Shown one piece after another: positions 17,201-28,647 of a stretch of DNA of 64,000 bases. The stretch is from Escherichia ruysiae (GTDB lineage Bacteria; Pseudomonadota; Gammaproteobacteria; Enterobacterales; Enterobacteriaceae): NCBI RefSeq assembly GCF_902498915.1, contig NZ_CABVLQ010000001.1; one strand, given 5' to 3'. A program made the position numbers and the translations under genes. Under the pieces are notes generated by a model that saw only the letters and a list, made by a program, of their open reading frames with translations, was not told the DNA's origin and did no database searches. Numbering within the stretch: position 1 is the first letter of the stretch; the number at the start of each line of letters is the position of its first letter.

Positions 17201-18292
17201 TTAAACGTTAAACAGGAAGTTCATCACATCGCCATCTTTAACGATGTAATCTTTACCTTCTGCACGCATTTTGCCTGCTTCTTTCGCGCCTTGTTCACCT
17301 TTGTAAGTGATGAAATCTTCAAACGCGATGGTTTGTGCACGGATAAAGCCTTTTTCAAAATCGGTGTGGATTTTGCCAGCCGCCTGCGGCGCAGTTGCAC
17401 CAACCGGAATGGTCCATGCGCGCACTTCTTTCACCCCTGCGGTGAAGTAAGTTTGCAGGTTCAGCAGTTTATAACCGGCACGGATCACACGGTTCAGACC
17501 CGGCTCTTCCAGTCCCAGTTCCTGCATAAACTCGTCACGTTCTTCGTCGTCCAGTTCGGCAATGTCTGCTTCAACAGCAGCACAAACCGGAACGACAACA
17601 GAACCTTCTTTCGCCGCGATTTCACGCACCTGGTCCAGATACGGGTTGTTTTCAAAACCGTCTTCGTTGACGTTGGCGATGTACATTGTCGGTTTCAGCG
17701 TCAGGAAGCTCAGGTAACGAATAGCAGCTTTTTCTTCTGCGCTTAAATCCAGCGCGCGCAGCATACCTGCGTTTTCAAGTTGTGGCAGGCATTTTTCCAG
17801 TACCGCCAGCTCGGCTTTCGCGTCTTTATCGCCACCTTTGGCTTTTTTCTGTACCCGGTGAATTGCACGTTCACAGGTGTCGAGATCCGCCAGAGCAAGC
17901 TCGGTATTGATAACGTCAATATCGTCTGCCGGGTTAACTTTGCCGGAAACGTGAATGATGTTGTCATTTTCAAAGCAGCGAACAACGTGACCGATCGCTT
18001 CGGTTTCACGGATGTTGGTCAGGAACTGGTTACCCAGACCTTCGCCTTTCGACGCGCCTTTTACCAGGCCAGCGATATCGACAAACTCCATGGTCGTGGG
18101 AAGCGTACGCTGCGGTTTTACGATTTCAGCCAGTTGATCCAGACGCGGATCGGGCATTGGCACAACGCCTGTGTTCGGCTCGATGGTGCAGAATGGAAAG
18201 TTGGCCGCTTCAATACCGGCTTTGGTCAGCGCGTTGAACAGGGTAGATTTCCCGACGTTGGGCAAACCGACGATACCGCATTTGAATCCCAT
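17201..18292 (-). CDS. ychF: Ribosome-binding ATPase YchF (Obg-like)
   Basis: 363 residues. G1 is GLPNVGKSTLFNALT, the G3 region is VDIAGLVKGASKGEG, and the G4 position reads YIANVNED, the altered motif that shifts specificity from GTP to ATP in this family. A coiled-coil insertion follows (about 140-200), then a C-terminal TGS domain. The protein binds 70S ribosomes and affects leaderless mRNA use and oxidative stress response. It follows pth in the same direction, as in most gamma-proteobacteria. Confidence 0.97.
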   Translation of the reverse strand: MGFKCGIVGLPNVGKSTLFNALTKAGIEAANFPFCTIEPNTGVVPMPDPRLDQLAEIVKPQRTLPTTMEFVDIAGLVKGASKGEGLGNQFLTNIRETEAIGHVVRCFENDNIIHVSGKVNPADDIDVINTELALADLDTCERAIHRVQKKAKGGDKDAKAELAVLEKCLPQLENAGMLRALDLSAEEKAAIRYLSFLTLKPTMYIANVNEDGFENNPYLDQVREIAAKEGSVVVPVCAAVEADIAELDDEERDEFMQELGLEEPGLNRVIRAGYKLLNLQTYFTAGVKEVRAWTIPVGATAPQAAGKIHTDFEKGFIRAQTIAFEDFITYKGEQGAKEAGKMRAEGKDYIVKDGDVMNFLFNV

Positions 18293-18408
18293 GATTTAAA
18301 TCACCTTAATATCTTAATAATCAACCTGTTATCGTAAACAGATTGTAGAAATGGAAATAACTCTGCCTATTATACACGGCACGCGGCAAAAATGCCGCAG
18401 ACAACGAC

Positions 18409-18993
18409 TTATTGCGCTTTAAAGGCGTGCAATCGGTTCGTTGCTTTGGTCAAGCCATCTGTAAACCACATTTCAGTACAACGTGCCGCTTCGTCGATGG
18501 CTTCATCAATTAACTTCTGTTCACTAACAGGAGGTTTGCCTAACACAAACCCGACAACTTTGTTTTTATCGCCCGGATGACCGATTCCAATGCGTAAACG
18601 GTGAAAGTTAGGGTTATTACCCAATTTACTGATGATGTCTTTCAGTCCATTGTGACCACCATGACCGCCGCCCAACTTAAATTTGGCGACGCCAGGGGGC
18701 AGATCCAGCTCGTCGTGGGCGACCAGAATTTCGTCCGGATTAATGCGGAAAAAACTGGCCATCGCCGCGACGGCTTTGCCGCTGAGATTCATAAATGTGG
18801 TCGGGACTAACAGGCGGACATCTTCGCCTCCAAGGGTAACTCGCGAGGTATAACCAAAGAATTTAGCTTCTTCGCGCAAGGGAGCGCGCAAACGCTCCGC
18901 CAGTAAGTCAACGAACCAGGCGCCAGCATTGTGTCGCGTTGCGGCGTATTCAGCGCCGGGGTTCGCCAGGCCGACAATCAATTTAATCGTCAC
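18409..18993 (-). CDS. pth: Peptidyl-tRNA hydrolase
   Basis: 194 residues with a GTG start at 18993, the known E. coli start; an upstream ATG in frame would add eight residues. Catalytic His lies in [10 protein letters not shown], catalytic Asp in [12 protein letters not shown], and [10 protein letters not shown] is the family signature. The enzyme frees tRNA from drop-off peptidyl-tRNA and is essential. It is divergent from ychH and upstream of ychF. Confidence 0.97.
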
Positions 18994-19269
18994 GTTTTTT
19001 GTCCTGAGTGAGTGCATAACTGGCGCGTAGTTTACTGGTTGTGGCCTCGCTTGACAAAAAACAGCACCTTATACGCAGACAACATAATAATTGCCTCTGC
19101 GAACTATTAGAAAGTCAGGATGTTCAGGCGTTTATTTGTAAAGTTTTGTTGAAATAAGGGTTGTAATTGTGATCACGCCCGCACATAACCTACAGGGTGT
19201 TGTCTATACTTTACACATAAGGAAGAGGGGTATTCCCTGTTACAACCCAGAAAGTTCCGGAGGTGACAC

Positions 19270-19548
19270 ATGAAACGCAAAAACGCTTCGTTACTCGGTA
19301 ACGTGCTCATGGGGTTGGGTCTGGTGGTCATGGTGGTCGGCGTGGGGTATTCAATCCTCAACCAGTTACCACAGTTTAATATGCCCCAGTATTTCGCACA
19401 TGGTGCAGTGCTGAGTATTTTCGTCGGTGCTATTCTCTGGCTGGCGGGGGCCCGTGTTGGCGGGCATGAACAGGTGTGCGACCGTTACTGGTGGGTTCGT
19501 CATTATGACAAACGTTGCCGCCGTAACGATAATCGTCGTCATAGCTAA
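19270..19548 (+). CDS. ychH: Stress-induced small membrane protein YchH
   Basis: 92 residues with two hydrophobic helices (about 8-30 and 40-62) and a basic C-terminal tail (RHYDKRCRRNDNRRHS). GGAGGTG precedes the ATG. In E. coli it is a stress-induced inner-membrane protein of unknown mechanism. The 250-bp gap to pth holds its promoter; TTGTGATCAC near 19168 resembles half a CRP site. Confidence 0.9.
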   Translation: MKRKNASLLGNVLMGLGLVVMVVGVGYSILNQLPQFNMPQYFAHGAVLSIFVGAILWLAGARVGGHEQVCDRYWWVRHYDKRCRRNDNRRHS

Positions 19549-19607
19549 CGCATAATGCAGTTTGCTGACCAGTCAGTTTGTGCTGACTGGTCAATTTAAT
19601 GCCTTTC

Positions 19608-21287
19608 TTACAGATCAGCCATTGCTGCGCTGCGATTCGGGAAGAATGCCAGGCGTCCAGGGATCGGTTGAATACCAGAACGAGCCATGGTGCGCAGTGG
19701 CTGGAACTCCACATTACACACCCGCAGTTCACATCCTTCAGGCAGGCGCTTCACAAAACGCTGGAACGCATCAAGGCCACCGGCATCAAGAACCGGAACT
19801 GCATCCCACTTCAGAATAACAATTCGTTTGCCTTCCAGACGTGATTCAAGATCGGTGAATAAGCCTTCAGCCGCAGCGAAAAACAGCGGACCAATAACGC
19901 GCAGAACCAGTACATCCTCAGGAACATCTACCGCCACGGGTGCCAGACGAGTCATACGGGCGATACGGCGCATAAACAGCAGCGATGCCAGTACGATACC
20001 CACACTGATGGCAATAACCATATCAAACAGCACGGTCAGCGACATGCAAAGCAGCATGACGATGATGTCATCTTTCGGCGCATGGCGCAGCAAGTCGACC
20101 ACTTTGTGTGCTTCACTCATGTTCCACGCCACCATCAATAGCAGGGCAGCCATGGCGGAAAGCGGCAGCCAGGAGAGCAGCGGTGCCAGTACCAGCAGAG
20201 CGAGAATAACCAGAATAGAGTGGATCACCGCCGAGATAGGGGAAGTTGCACCGGCACGGACGTTAGCGGCAGAACGCGCGATGGCAGCTGTAGCGGTAAT
20301 ACCACCAAAGAACGGAGCGATGATATTCCCCAGCCCCTGACCGACCAGTTCGCTGTTCGCCTTGTGTTTCGTCCCGGTCATGCCATCCAGTACCACCGCG
20401 CAGAGCAGAGATTCGATTGCGCCGAGCATTGCCATTGAGAATGCCGCAGGCAGCAGTGTGCGAATAGAATCCCAGGTTAGTGTGAATTCTGAATCGGGGA
20501 GATCCCACGGCAGTACCAGTTGCGGCAGCAGTTGCGGAATACCATTACCCTGGGAACCATCGGCCAGAACGTAGTGGAATTGCGAGCCGATGGTAGCAAC
20601 GTGTCCACCGAGCAGGTTAACAATGCCCATCACCGCACAACCAGCCAGCAAGGCCGGAAGATGACCTGGTAAACGAATGCCCAGACGCGGCCAGAAAACC
20701 AGAATGCCAAGCGTCACAATGCCAATGGCAGCATCACCCACATTAATGGTGGGCAGCGCCATAAATAATGCGCCGACTTTTTGTAGATAATGTTCCGGGA
20801 CATGAGCCATTTGCAGACCGAGAAAATCTTTAATCTGCATGGTACCGATGGTGATCCCGATACCTGAGGTAAAACCTAAGGTGACGGAAACCGGAATATA
20901 TTCAATCAGACGACCAAAGCGCGCCAGACCCATCAGGATCAAAAAGATCCCCGACAACAACGTCGCAACCAGCAGGCCTGCCAGTCCAAACTGTTGCGAA
21001 ACGGGATAGAGAATTACTACAAATGCCGCAGTCGGACCGGAAACGCTAAAGCGCGACCCCCCCGTCAGAGCAATGACAATCCCTGCAACAGCAGCGGTAT
21101 ATAAACCGTACTGTGGAGCCACGCCACTACCAATTGCCAACGCCATCGCCAGCGGAATAGCAATAATCCCGACGGTAATCCCGGCAATCAGGTCACGGGT
21201 AAACCGTGCGGCAGTGTATTTTTCTTTCCAGCAAGCGTCGATCAGAGCGCGGAAAGGCATCACATGTGAGGAGAATATTTTGTTCAC
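19608..21287 (-). CDS. dauA: C4-dicarboxylate transporter DauA (SulP family)
   Basis: 559 residues: a SulP transmembrane domain (about residues 25-430) and a cytoplasmic STAS domain (about 440-550, with VPVLDAGGLDAFQRF). In E. coli it imports succinate aerobically at acidic pH and interacts with fatty-acid biosynthesis proteins. The start is GTG at 21287. An internal Met ten residues on was used in older annotations. Confidence 0.94.
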   Translation of the reverse strand: MNKIFSSHVMPFRALIDACWKEKYTAARFTRDLIAGITVGIIAIPLAMALAIGSGVAPQYGLYTAAVAGIVIALTGGSRFSVSGPTAAFVVILYPVSQQFGLAGLLVATLLSGIFLILMGLARFGRLIEYIPVSVTLGFTSGIGITIGTMQIKDFLGLQMAHVPEHYLQKVGALFMALPTINVGDAAIGIVTLGILVFWPRLGIRLPGHLPALLAGCAVMGIVNLLGGHVATIGSQFHYVLADGSQGNGIPQLLPQLVLPWDLPDSEFTLTWDSIRTLLPAAFSMAMLGAIESLLCAVVLDGMTGTKHKANSELVGQGLGNIIAPFFGGITATAAIARSAANVRAGATSPISAVIHSILVILALLVLAPLLSWLPLSAMAALLLMVAWNMSEAHKVVDLLRHAPKDDIIVMLLCMSLTVLFDMVIAISVGIVLASLLFMRRIARMTRLAPVAVDVPEDVLVLRVIGPLFFAAAEGLFTDLESRLEGKRIVILKWDAVPVLDAGGLDAFQRFVKRLPEGCELRVCNVEFQPLRTMARSGIQPIPGRLAFFPNRSAAMADL

Positions 21288-21372
21288 AATAATGTTTCAT
21301 CCGTGAGCGCATCATCTGTCAACTAAATGGCAGGTGAAGGAGGCATAGGTCATACAAATGGATATTACAGAC

Positions 21373-21393
21373 AAAAAAACCCGCCGCAGCGGG
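21373..21393 (-). terminator. Terminator of prs
   Basis: On the minus strand CCCGC-TGCG-GCGGG followed by seven T. It lies 19 bp beyond the prs stop codon. Confidence 0.85.
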
Positions 21394-21411
21394 TCTTTGA
21401 GCCGGGTTCGA

Positions 21412-22359
<948 letters not shown>

Positions 22360-22509
22360 GAGAAGAACCTCAGGCATGCGTCCATTGGTGGAAAGAATCT
22401 GCCGAAAACTGTGCGGGCCAGGCAATATTCTTTCCAGGCGGTGTATTAAAGAGCGCGATGCAACGTCTGGAACAAGGTGACGTTGTCACCGAAACTCAGC
22501 TTGCCCGGC

Positions 22510-23361
22510 TTAAAGCATGGCTCTGTGCAATGGGGAAAGATTAACACCTTTCGCCACAAAGCCATTGAGCCATTCCGGGGCTTGCTCTAGCACCTGGCGG
22601 GCTTCAGACTCTGTATCAAATTCAGCAAAGACACAGGCTCCTGTCCCAGTCAGGCGCGACGGGGCGTATTCTAACAGCCAGGAAAGCACCGCATCAACCT
22701 CGCGAAAACGTTTTCTTGCGATAACCTCGCAATCATTACCGAATTCACATTTTAGCAACGTATCAATTGACCTTTTCGGCGTGTTGCGCGGGAGTTCAGG
22801 ATCTTTAAAAATCACCGGTGTCGGAATACTTACACCAGGGTGTGCCACCAGATACCATTTCTCCGGTGGATTCACTGGCGTTAATATTTCGCCAACCCCT
22901 TCAGCAAACGCGGCATGACCGCGTACAAAGACAGGAACATCTGCGCCCAACGTCAGACCCAGTTCCGCCAGTTCATCAATACTTAGCCCGCATTGCCAGA
23001 GATGATTTAACGCCACCAGCACAGTCGCGGCATTCGATGAACCACCGCCCAGGCCGCCGCCCATCGGCAAACGCTTGTCAATGCTGATATTTGCACCGCT
23101 CCCCGCCGGAAGACGCCCGCTGTCTGCCGCTGTTTTCATCAACAACCGTGCTGCGCGAACGATCAGGTTATCTTCGTGCTCCACGCCTTCAACGGGCGTT
23201 AACAGACGAATATCCCCATCGTCACGAAGTTCAATGCTGATGGTGTCGCCGTAATCAAGAAACTGAAACAGCGTTTGCAGCGTGTGGTAACCGTCCGCTC
23301 GCTGACCGGTAATGTATAAGAACAGATTAAGTTTTGCCGGAGAGGGCCACTGTGTCCGCAT
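22510..23361 (-). CDS. ispE: 4-diphosphocytidyl-2-C-methyl-D-erythritol kinase
   Basis: 283 residues, GHMP kinase family. The ATP loop is PMGGGLGGGSSNAA and the N-terminal motif is SPAKLNLFLYITGQRADGYH. It phosphorylates CDP-ME in the MEP isoprenoid pathway and is essential. Its ATG overlaps the lolB stop by one base (TAATG), so the two are translationally coupled. Confidence 0.97.
   Translation of the reverse strand: MRTQWPSPAKLNLFLYITGQRADGYHTLQTLFQFLDYGDTISIELRDDGDIRLLTPVEGVEHEDNLIVRAARLLMKTAADSGRLPAGSGANISIDKRLPMGGGLGGGSSNAATVLVALNHLWQCGLSIDELAELGLTLGADVPVFVRGHAAFAEGVGEILTPVNPPEKWYLVAHPGVSIPTPVIFKDPELPRNTPKRSIDTLLKCEFGNDCEVIARKRFREVDAVLSWLLEYAPSRLTGTGACVFAEFDTESEARQVLEQAPEWLNGFVAKGVNLSPLHRAML
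22702..22717. promoter_or_regulatory. PurR-like operator for prs inside ispE
   Basis: GCGAAAACGTTTTCTT, a near-palindrome around AAAACGTTTT, resembles the PurR box ACGCAAACGTTTTCNT. It is about 345 bp upstream of the prs GTG, inside ispE. prs in E. coli is repressed by PurR and has a long leader, so an operator here is plausible. The match is good but not perfect. Confidence 0.55.
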
Positions 23362-23984
23362 TATTTCACTATCCAGTTATCCATTTTTAACTTGATGCGC
23401 TGACCACCGTCGGTGAGTTCCATATTGGCTGGCATCGCAGGTTGCGTTTTGGTGTCATAACCACCGTATACGACTTTCCAGTTTTTGCCGTTCTGGCTGT
23501 AGGTGATTTCGCTCAGGCGGTACTGGTCGTCCAGTTTGTAGTCGGTTGCATCACCAGGCAAACCTAAAATCCACTGGCGCAAACTGTTGAGCGGAATCGG
23601 CATTCCTGTCAATTTGCCAATCATCTCTTCGGCGTCATCGGCGGTGTAACGCTGACCTTTGTTATCTACCAGCTGCACGTTACCCGGCTGAGCATTCAGC
23701 TCCAGTTCGGTGCTTCCCAATGGGTTGGTCAGCAGCAGACGGTAGCGATCCTGGCCAGTTTGCTGCCAGAAGAAGCGGGCATACACTTTCTGCTGGTCAG
23801 AAATATACGCAAATGCACCGCGTGTCTGATACTGGTTGAGGTTACGAACCTCTTGCTGATGCTGACGCCACTGCGGGGAGTCCGGGCTTTTGCCGGGGCC
23901 TTTTGGTGTGGTAACGGAACAGGCAGTGAGCACGAGGGCAGCCAGCGGTAGCAGGCGGATAAAGCGAAAATCGGGCAGGGGCAT
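23361..23984 (-). CDS. lolB: Outer-membrane lipoprotein receptor LolB
   Basis: 207 residues. The lipoprotein signal ends LVLTAC, making C22 the lipidated residue. The mature protein accepts lipoproteins from periplasmic LolA and inserts them into the outer membrane. It is divergent from hemA and heads lolB-ispE-prs. Confidence 0.96.
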   Translation of the reverse strand: MPLPDFRFIRLLPLAALVLTACSVTTPKGPGKSPDSPQWRQHQQEVRNLNQYQTRGAFAYISDQQKVYARFFWQQTGQDRYRLLLTNPLGSTELELNAQPGNVQLVDNKGQRYTADDAEEMIGKLTGMPIPLNSLRQWILGLPGDATDYKLDDQYRLSEITYSQNGKNWKVVYGGYDTKTQPAMPANMELTDGGQRIKLKMDNWIVK

Positions 23985-24146
23985 GATAATGACAAGTCCT
24001 TGAGATACGTTGCAGTTATAACCCTTAATGCTAGCGTTACCGTCCGCTATCGTCTATGTTCAAGTTGTCTTAATTGCCAGAATCTAACGGCTTTTGGCAA
24101 TTACTCCAAAAGGGGGCGCTCTCTTTTATTGATCTCACGCATCCTG

Positions 24147-24152
24147 TATGAT
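24147..24152 (+). promoter_or_regulatory. Possible hemA -10 element
   Basis: TATGAT lies 45 bp before the hemA ATG in the lolB-hemA gap. I see no convincing -35 at 17 bases, so this is tentative. Confidence 0.35.
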
Positions 24153-24197
24153 GCGAGCAGACTAACCATATCAACGTTGGTATTATTTCCCGCAGAC

Positions 24198-25454
24198 ATG
24201 ACCCTTTTAGCACTCGGTATTAACCATAAAACGGCACCTGTATCGCTACGAGAACGTGTATCGTTTTCGCCGGACAAGCTCGATCAGGCGCTTGACAGCC
24301 TGCTCGCGCAGCCGATGGTGCAGGGCGGCGTGGTGCTGTCGACGTGTAACCGCACAGAACTTTATCTTAGCGTTGAAGAGCAGGATAACCTGCAAGAGGC
24401 GCTCATTCGCTGGTTGTGCGATTACCACAATCTCAACGAAGAAGATCTGCGTAATAGCCTCTACTGGCATCAGGATAACGACGCGGTTAGCCATTTAATG
24501 CGTGTTGCCAGTGGCCTGGATTCACTGGTTCTGGGGGAGCCGCAGATCCTCGGTCAGGTTAAAAAAGCGTTTGCCGATTCGCAAAAAGGCCATATGAAGG
24601 CCAGCGAACTGGAACGCATGTTCCAGAAATCTTTCTCTGTAGCAAAGCGCGTTCGCACTGAAACGGATATTGGCGCCAGTGCTGTGTCTGTCGCTTTTGC
24701 GGCTTGTACGCTGGCGCGGCAGATCTTTGAATCGCTTTCTACGGTGACGGTATTGCTGGTTGGTGCGGGCGAAACCATCGAACTGGTGGCGCGTCATCTG
24801 CGCGAACACAAAGTGCAGAAGATGATTATCGCCAATCGTACTCGCGAACGAGCCCAAATCCTGGCAGATGAAGTCGGCGCAGAAGTGATTGCATTGAGCG
24901 ATATCGACGAACGTCTGCGCGAAGCCGATATCATCATTAGTTCCACTGCAAGCCCGTTACCGATTATCGGTAAAGGTATGGTGGAGCGCGCATTAAAAAG
25001 CCGTCGCAACCAACCGATGCTGTTGGTGGATATTGCCGTTCCGCGCGATGTCGAACCGGAAGTCGGAAAACTGGCGAATGCCTACCTTTATAGCGTTGAC
25101 GATCTGCAAAGCATCATTTCGCATAACCTGGCGCAGCGTAAAGCCGCCGCAGTTGAAGCGGAAACTATCGTCGCTCAGGAAACCAGCGAATTTATGGCGT
25201 GGCTGCGCGCACAAAGCGCCAGCGAAACTATTCGCGATTATCGCAGTCAGGCAGAGCAGGTTCGCGATGAGTTAACCGCCAAAGCGTTAGCAGCCCTTGA
25301 ACAGGGCGGCGACGCGCAAGCCATTATGCAGGATCTGGCATGGAAACTGACTAACCGCCTGATCCATGCGCCAACGAAATCACTTCAACAGGCTGCCCGT
25401 GACGGGGATAACGAACGCCTGAATATTCTGCGCGACAGCCTCGGGCTGGAGTAG
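24198..25454 (+). CDS. hemA: Glutamyl-tRNA reductase
   Basis: 418 residues from the ATG at 24198, the known length; the frame is open upstream but carries no family sequence. The catalytic Cys is in [13 protein letters not shown] (C50). The NADPH fold is at [19 protein letters not shown], and a C-terminal dimerisation helix follows. It makes glutamate-1-semialdehyde, the first committed step of tetrapyrrole synthesis. It begins the hemA-prfA-prmC-sirB2-sirB1-kdsA cluster. Confidence 0.97.
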
Positions 25455-25494
25455 CAGTACATCATTTTCTTTTTTACAGGGTGCATTTACGCCT

Positions 25495-26577
25495 ATGAAG
25501 CCTTCTATCGTTGCCAAACTGGAAGCCCTGCATGAACGCCATGAAGAAGTTCAGGCGCTGCTGGGTGATGCGCAAACCATCGCTGACCAGGAACGTTTTC
25601 GCGCATTATCTCGTGAATATGCGCAGTTAAGTGATGTTTCGCGCTGTTTCACCGACTGGCAACAGGTTCAGGAAGATATCGAAACCGCACAGATGATGCT
25701 CGACGATCCTGAAATGCGTGAGATGGCGCAGGATGAACTGCGTGAAGCTAAAGAAAAAAGCGAACAACTGGAACAACAACTTCAGGTTCTCTTGCTGCCA
25801 AAAGATCCTGATGACGAACGCAACGCCTTTCTCGAAGTGCGTGCCGGAACTGGTGGTGATGAAGCCGCATTATTTGCAGGCGATCTGTTCCGTATGTACA
25901 GCCGTTACGCAGAAGCCCGTCGCTGGCGCGTGGAAATCATGAGCGCCAGCGAGGGCGAGCATGGTGGCTATAAAGAGATCATCGCCAAAATCAGTGGCGA
26001 TGGTGTGTATGGTCGCCTGAAATTCGAATCTGGCGGTCATCGCGTGCAGCGTGTTCCTGCTACGGAATCGCAGGGTCGTATTCATACTTCTGCTTGTACC
26101 GTTGCGGTAATGCCAGAGCTGCCTGACGCAGAACTGCCGGACATCAACCCGGCAGATTTGCGCATTGATACTTTCCGCTCTTCAGGGGCAGGGGGGCAGC
26201 ACGTTAACACCACCGATTCGGCAATCCGTATTACTCACTTACCAACCGGTATTGTTGTTGAATGTCAGGACGAACGTTCACAACATAAAAACAAAGCTAA
26301 AGCACTTTCTGTACTTGGTGCTCGCATCCACGCAGCAGAAATGGCAAAACGCCAGCAGGCGGAGGCGTCTACCCGTCGTAACCTGCTGGGCAGTGGCGAT
26401 CGCAGCGATCGTAATCGTACCTACAACTTCCCGCAGGGGCGCGTCACTGACCACCGTATCAACCTGACGCTCTACCGTCTGGATGAAGTGATGGAAGGTA
26501 AGCTGGATATGCTAATTGAACCGATTATCCAGGAACATCAGGCTGACCAACTGGCGGCGTTGTCCGAGCAAGAATAA
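25495..26577 (+). CDS. prfA: Peptide chain release factor 1
   Basis: 360 residues. The GGQ motif is in [15 protein letters not shown] (about 233-235) and the stop-codon recognition PxT motif region is at [19 protein letters not shown]1 reads UAA and UAG. Its Gln is methylated by the next gene, prmC. The prfA stop and the prmC start share one base (TAATG). Confidence 0.98.
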
Positions 26578-27410
26578 TGGAATATCAACACTGGTTACGT
26601 GACGCAATAACCCAACTTCAGGCGAGCGAAAGCCCACGGCGCGATGCTGAAATCCTGCTGGAGCATGTTACCGGCAAGGGGCGTACTTTTATTCTCGCCT
26701 TTGGCGAAACGCAGCTGACTGACGCGCAGTGTGAGCAACTCGACGTACTGCTGGCGCGTCGTCGTGCAGGTGAACCTATTGCTCATTTAACCGGTGTGCG
26801 TGAATTTTGGTCGTTGCCGTTATTTGTTTCGCCAGCGACCTTAATTCCCCGTCCTGACACGGAATGTCTGGTGGAGCAGGCACTGGCTCGGTTACCTGAA
26901 CAGTCTTGCCGTATTCTCGATCTCGGTACGGGCACCGGGGCAATTGCGCTGGCGCTGGCCAGCGAGCGTCCAGATTGCGAGGTAACCGCCGTTGACCGAA
27001 TGCCGGATGCCGTTGCCCTTGCGAAGCGTAATGCGCAGCATCTGGCGATTAAAAATATCCATATCCTGCAAAGCGACTGGTTTAGTGCGCTTGGCGAGCA
27101 GCAGTTTGCGATGATTGTCAGCAATCCGCCATATATCGACGAGCAGGATCCCCATCTTCAACAAGGCGATGTCCGCTTTGAGCCGCTGTCGGCATTGGTG
27201 GCGGCAGACAGCGGTATGGCGGATATCGTGCACATCATCCAAAAGTCACGTAACATGCTAATATCTGGCGGATTTCTGCTTCTGGAACATGGCTGGCAGC
27301 AAGGGGAAGTGGTTCGACAGGCATTTATTCAGGCGGGTTATCGTGATGTCGAAACCTGCCGGGACTACGGTGATAACGAGCGCGTGACGCTTGGTCGCTA
27401 TTATCGATGA
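26577..27410 (+). CDS. prmC: Release-factor glutamine methyltransferase
   Basis: 277 residues. SAM motif I is ILDLGTGTGAIALALA, and the active-site NPPY is in MIVSNPPYIDEQDP. It methylates the Gln of GGQ in RF1 and RF2. An N-terminal helical bundle (about 1-80) recognises the factor. Overlap with prfA on the left and sirB2 (ATGA) on the right implies coupled translation. Confidence 0.97.
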   Translation: MEYQHWLRDAITQLQASESPRRDAEILLEHVTGKGRTFILAFGETQLTDAQCEQLDVLLARRRAGEPIAHLTGVREFWSLPLFVSPATLIPRPDTECLVEQALARLPEQSCRILDLGTGTGAIALALASERPDCEVTAVDRMPDAVALAKRNAQHLAIKNIHILQSDWFSALGEQQFAMIVSNPPYIDEQDPHLQQGDVRFEPLSALVAADSGMADIVHIIQKSRNMLISGGFLLLEHGWQQGEVVRQAFIQAGYRDVETCRDYGDNERVTLGRYYR

Positions 27411-27799
27411 CTAGTTTTACTACGCTGCTTAGCGTTCATCTCATTAGCGTTGCGCTTTCTGTTGGGCTATTAACCTTACGTTTCTGGCTACGTTATCAGG
27501 AGCATCCTCAGGCATTTGCTCGCTGGACGCGCATTGCGCCGCCGGTTATTGACACGGTGTTATTGTTAAGCGGCGTGGCGCTAATGGCTAAAGCGCACAT
27601 CCTGCCATTTTCCGGGCAGGCACAATGGCTGACTGAAAAGCTGTTTGGAGTTATCATTTATATCGTTTTGGGTTTTATTGCTCTCGATTATCGTCGGGTG
27701 CACAGTCAGCAGGTGCGCATTATTGCCTTCCCGCTGGCGCTGGTGGTGCTGTACATCATCATTAAACTCGCCACCACAAAAGTACCGTTACTGGGGTAA
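27407..27799 (+). CDS. sirB2: SirB2 family membrane protein
   Basis: 130 residues, four hydrophobic segments, beginning MTSFTTLLSVHLISVALSVG. It overlaps prmC by ATGA. The family was named after a Salmonella locus thought to influence invasion-gene expression; the actual function is unknown. Confidence 0.88.
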   Translation: MTSFTTLLSVHLISVALSVGLLTLRFWLRYQEHPQAFARWTRIAPPVIDTVLLLSGVALMAKAHILPFSGQAQWLTEKLFGVIIYIVLGFIALDYRRVHSQQVRIIAFPLALVVLYIIIKLATTKVPLLG

Positions 27800-27802
27800 G
27801 TC

Positions 27803-28612
27803 ATGAGATCGTTAGCTGATTTCGAATTTAATAAAGCGCCGCTGTGCGAAGGCATGATCCTGGCTTGCGAAGCAATCCGCCGCGATTTTCCCTCGCAAGA
27901 TGTATACGACGAACTGGAGCGTCTCGTTAATCTGGCGAAGGAAGAAATTAGCCAGCTTCTGCCTTTAGAAGAGCAGCTGGAAAAATTGATCGCGCTGTTT
28001 TACGGCGAATGGGGATTTAAAGCCTCACGCGGTGTTTATCGTCTTTCCGATGCACTATGGTTGGATCAGGTGTTAAAAAATCGGCAGGGCAGTGCGGTAT
28101 CATTAGGCGCCGTTTTGGTGTGGGTCGCTAATCGTCTCGATTTGCCGCTGATGCCGGTGATTTTCCCGACGCAGCTTATATTGCGCATTGAATGTCCGGA
28201 TGGCGAAATTTGGTTGATTAACCCTTTTAACGGTGAATCGTTAAGCGAACATATGCTGGATGTATGGTTAAAGGGAAATATCAGCCCGTCGGCGGAACTG
28301 TTTTATGAAGACCTGGATGAAGCCGATAACATTGAGGTTATCCGCAAACTATTGGATACGCTGAAAGCGTCGCTGATGGAAGAAAATCAGATGGAACTGG
28401 CATTACGCACCAGCGAGGCCTTATTACAGTTCAACCCTGAAGATCCGTATGAAATTCGCGATCGTGGGTTGATTTACGCGCAACTGGATTGCGAACACGT
28501 TGCGTTAAATGATTTAAGTTATTTCGTTGAACAGTGTCCGGAAGACCCGATCAGCGAAATGATTCGTGCGCAAATTAATAACATCGCGCATAAACATATT
28601 GTGCTGCATTAA
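27803..28612 (+). CDS. sirB1: SirB1 family protein (transglutaminase-like and TPR)
   Basis: 269 residues, soluble. An N-terminal transglutaminase-like region (about 40-180, with RQGSAVSLGAVLVWVANRL) lacks an obvious complete catalytic triad. A C-terminal TPR-like helical repeat runs from about 190 to 260. It follows sirB2 by 3 bp in the hemA-kdsA cluster. The function is unknown. Confidence 0.88.
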   Translation: MRSLADFEFNKAPLCEGMILACEAIRRDFPSQDVYDELERLVNLAKEEISQLLPLEEQLEKLIALFYGEWGFKASRGVYRLSDALWLDQVLKNRQGSAVSLGAVLVWVANRLDLPLMPVIFPTQLILRIECPDGEIWLINPFNGESLSEHMLDVWLKGNISPSAELFYEDLDEADNIEVIRKLLDTLKASLMEENQMELALRTSEALLQFNPEDPYEIRDRGLIYAQLDCEHVALNDLSYFVEQCPEDPISEMIRAQINNIAHKHIVLH

Positions 28613-28647
28613 TTAATCGACATTTTACTTAAGATTAAGGCGATCCT

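Noticed and set aside
17072..17746. 224-codon frame opposite ychF
   Set aside because: Shadow frame of ychF; Phe/Cys-rich sequence with no domain.
19160..19190. CRP site before ychH
   Set aside because: Only one half-site (TGTGA) is clear; the second half does not fit at the required spacing.
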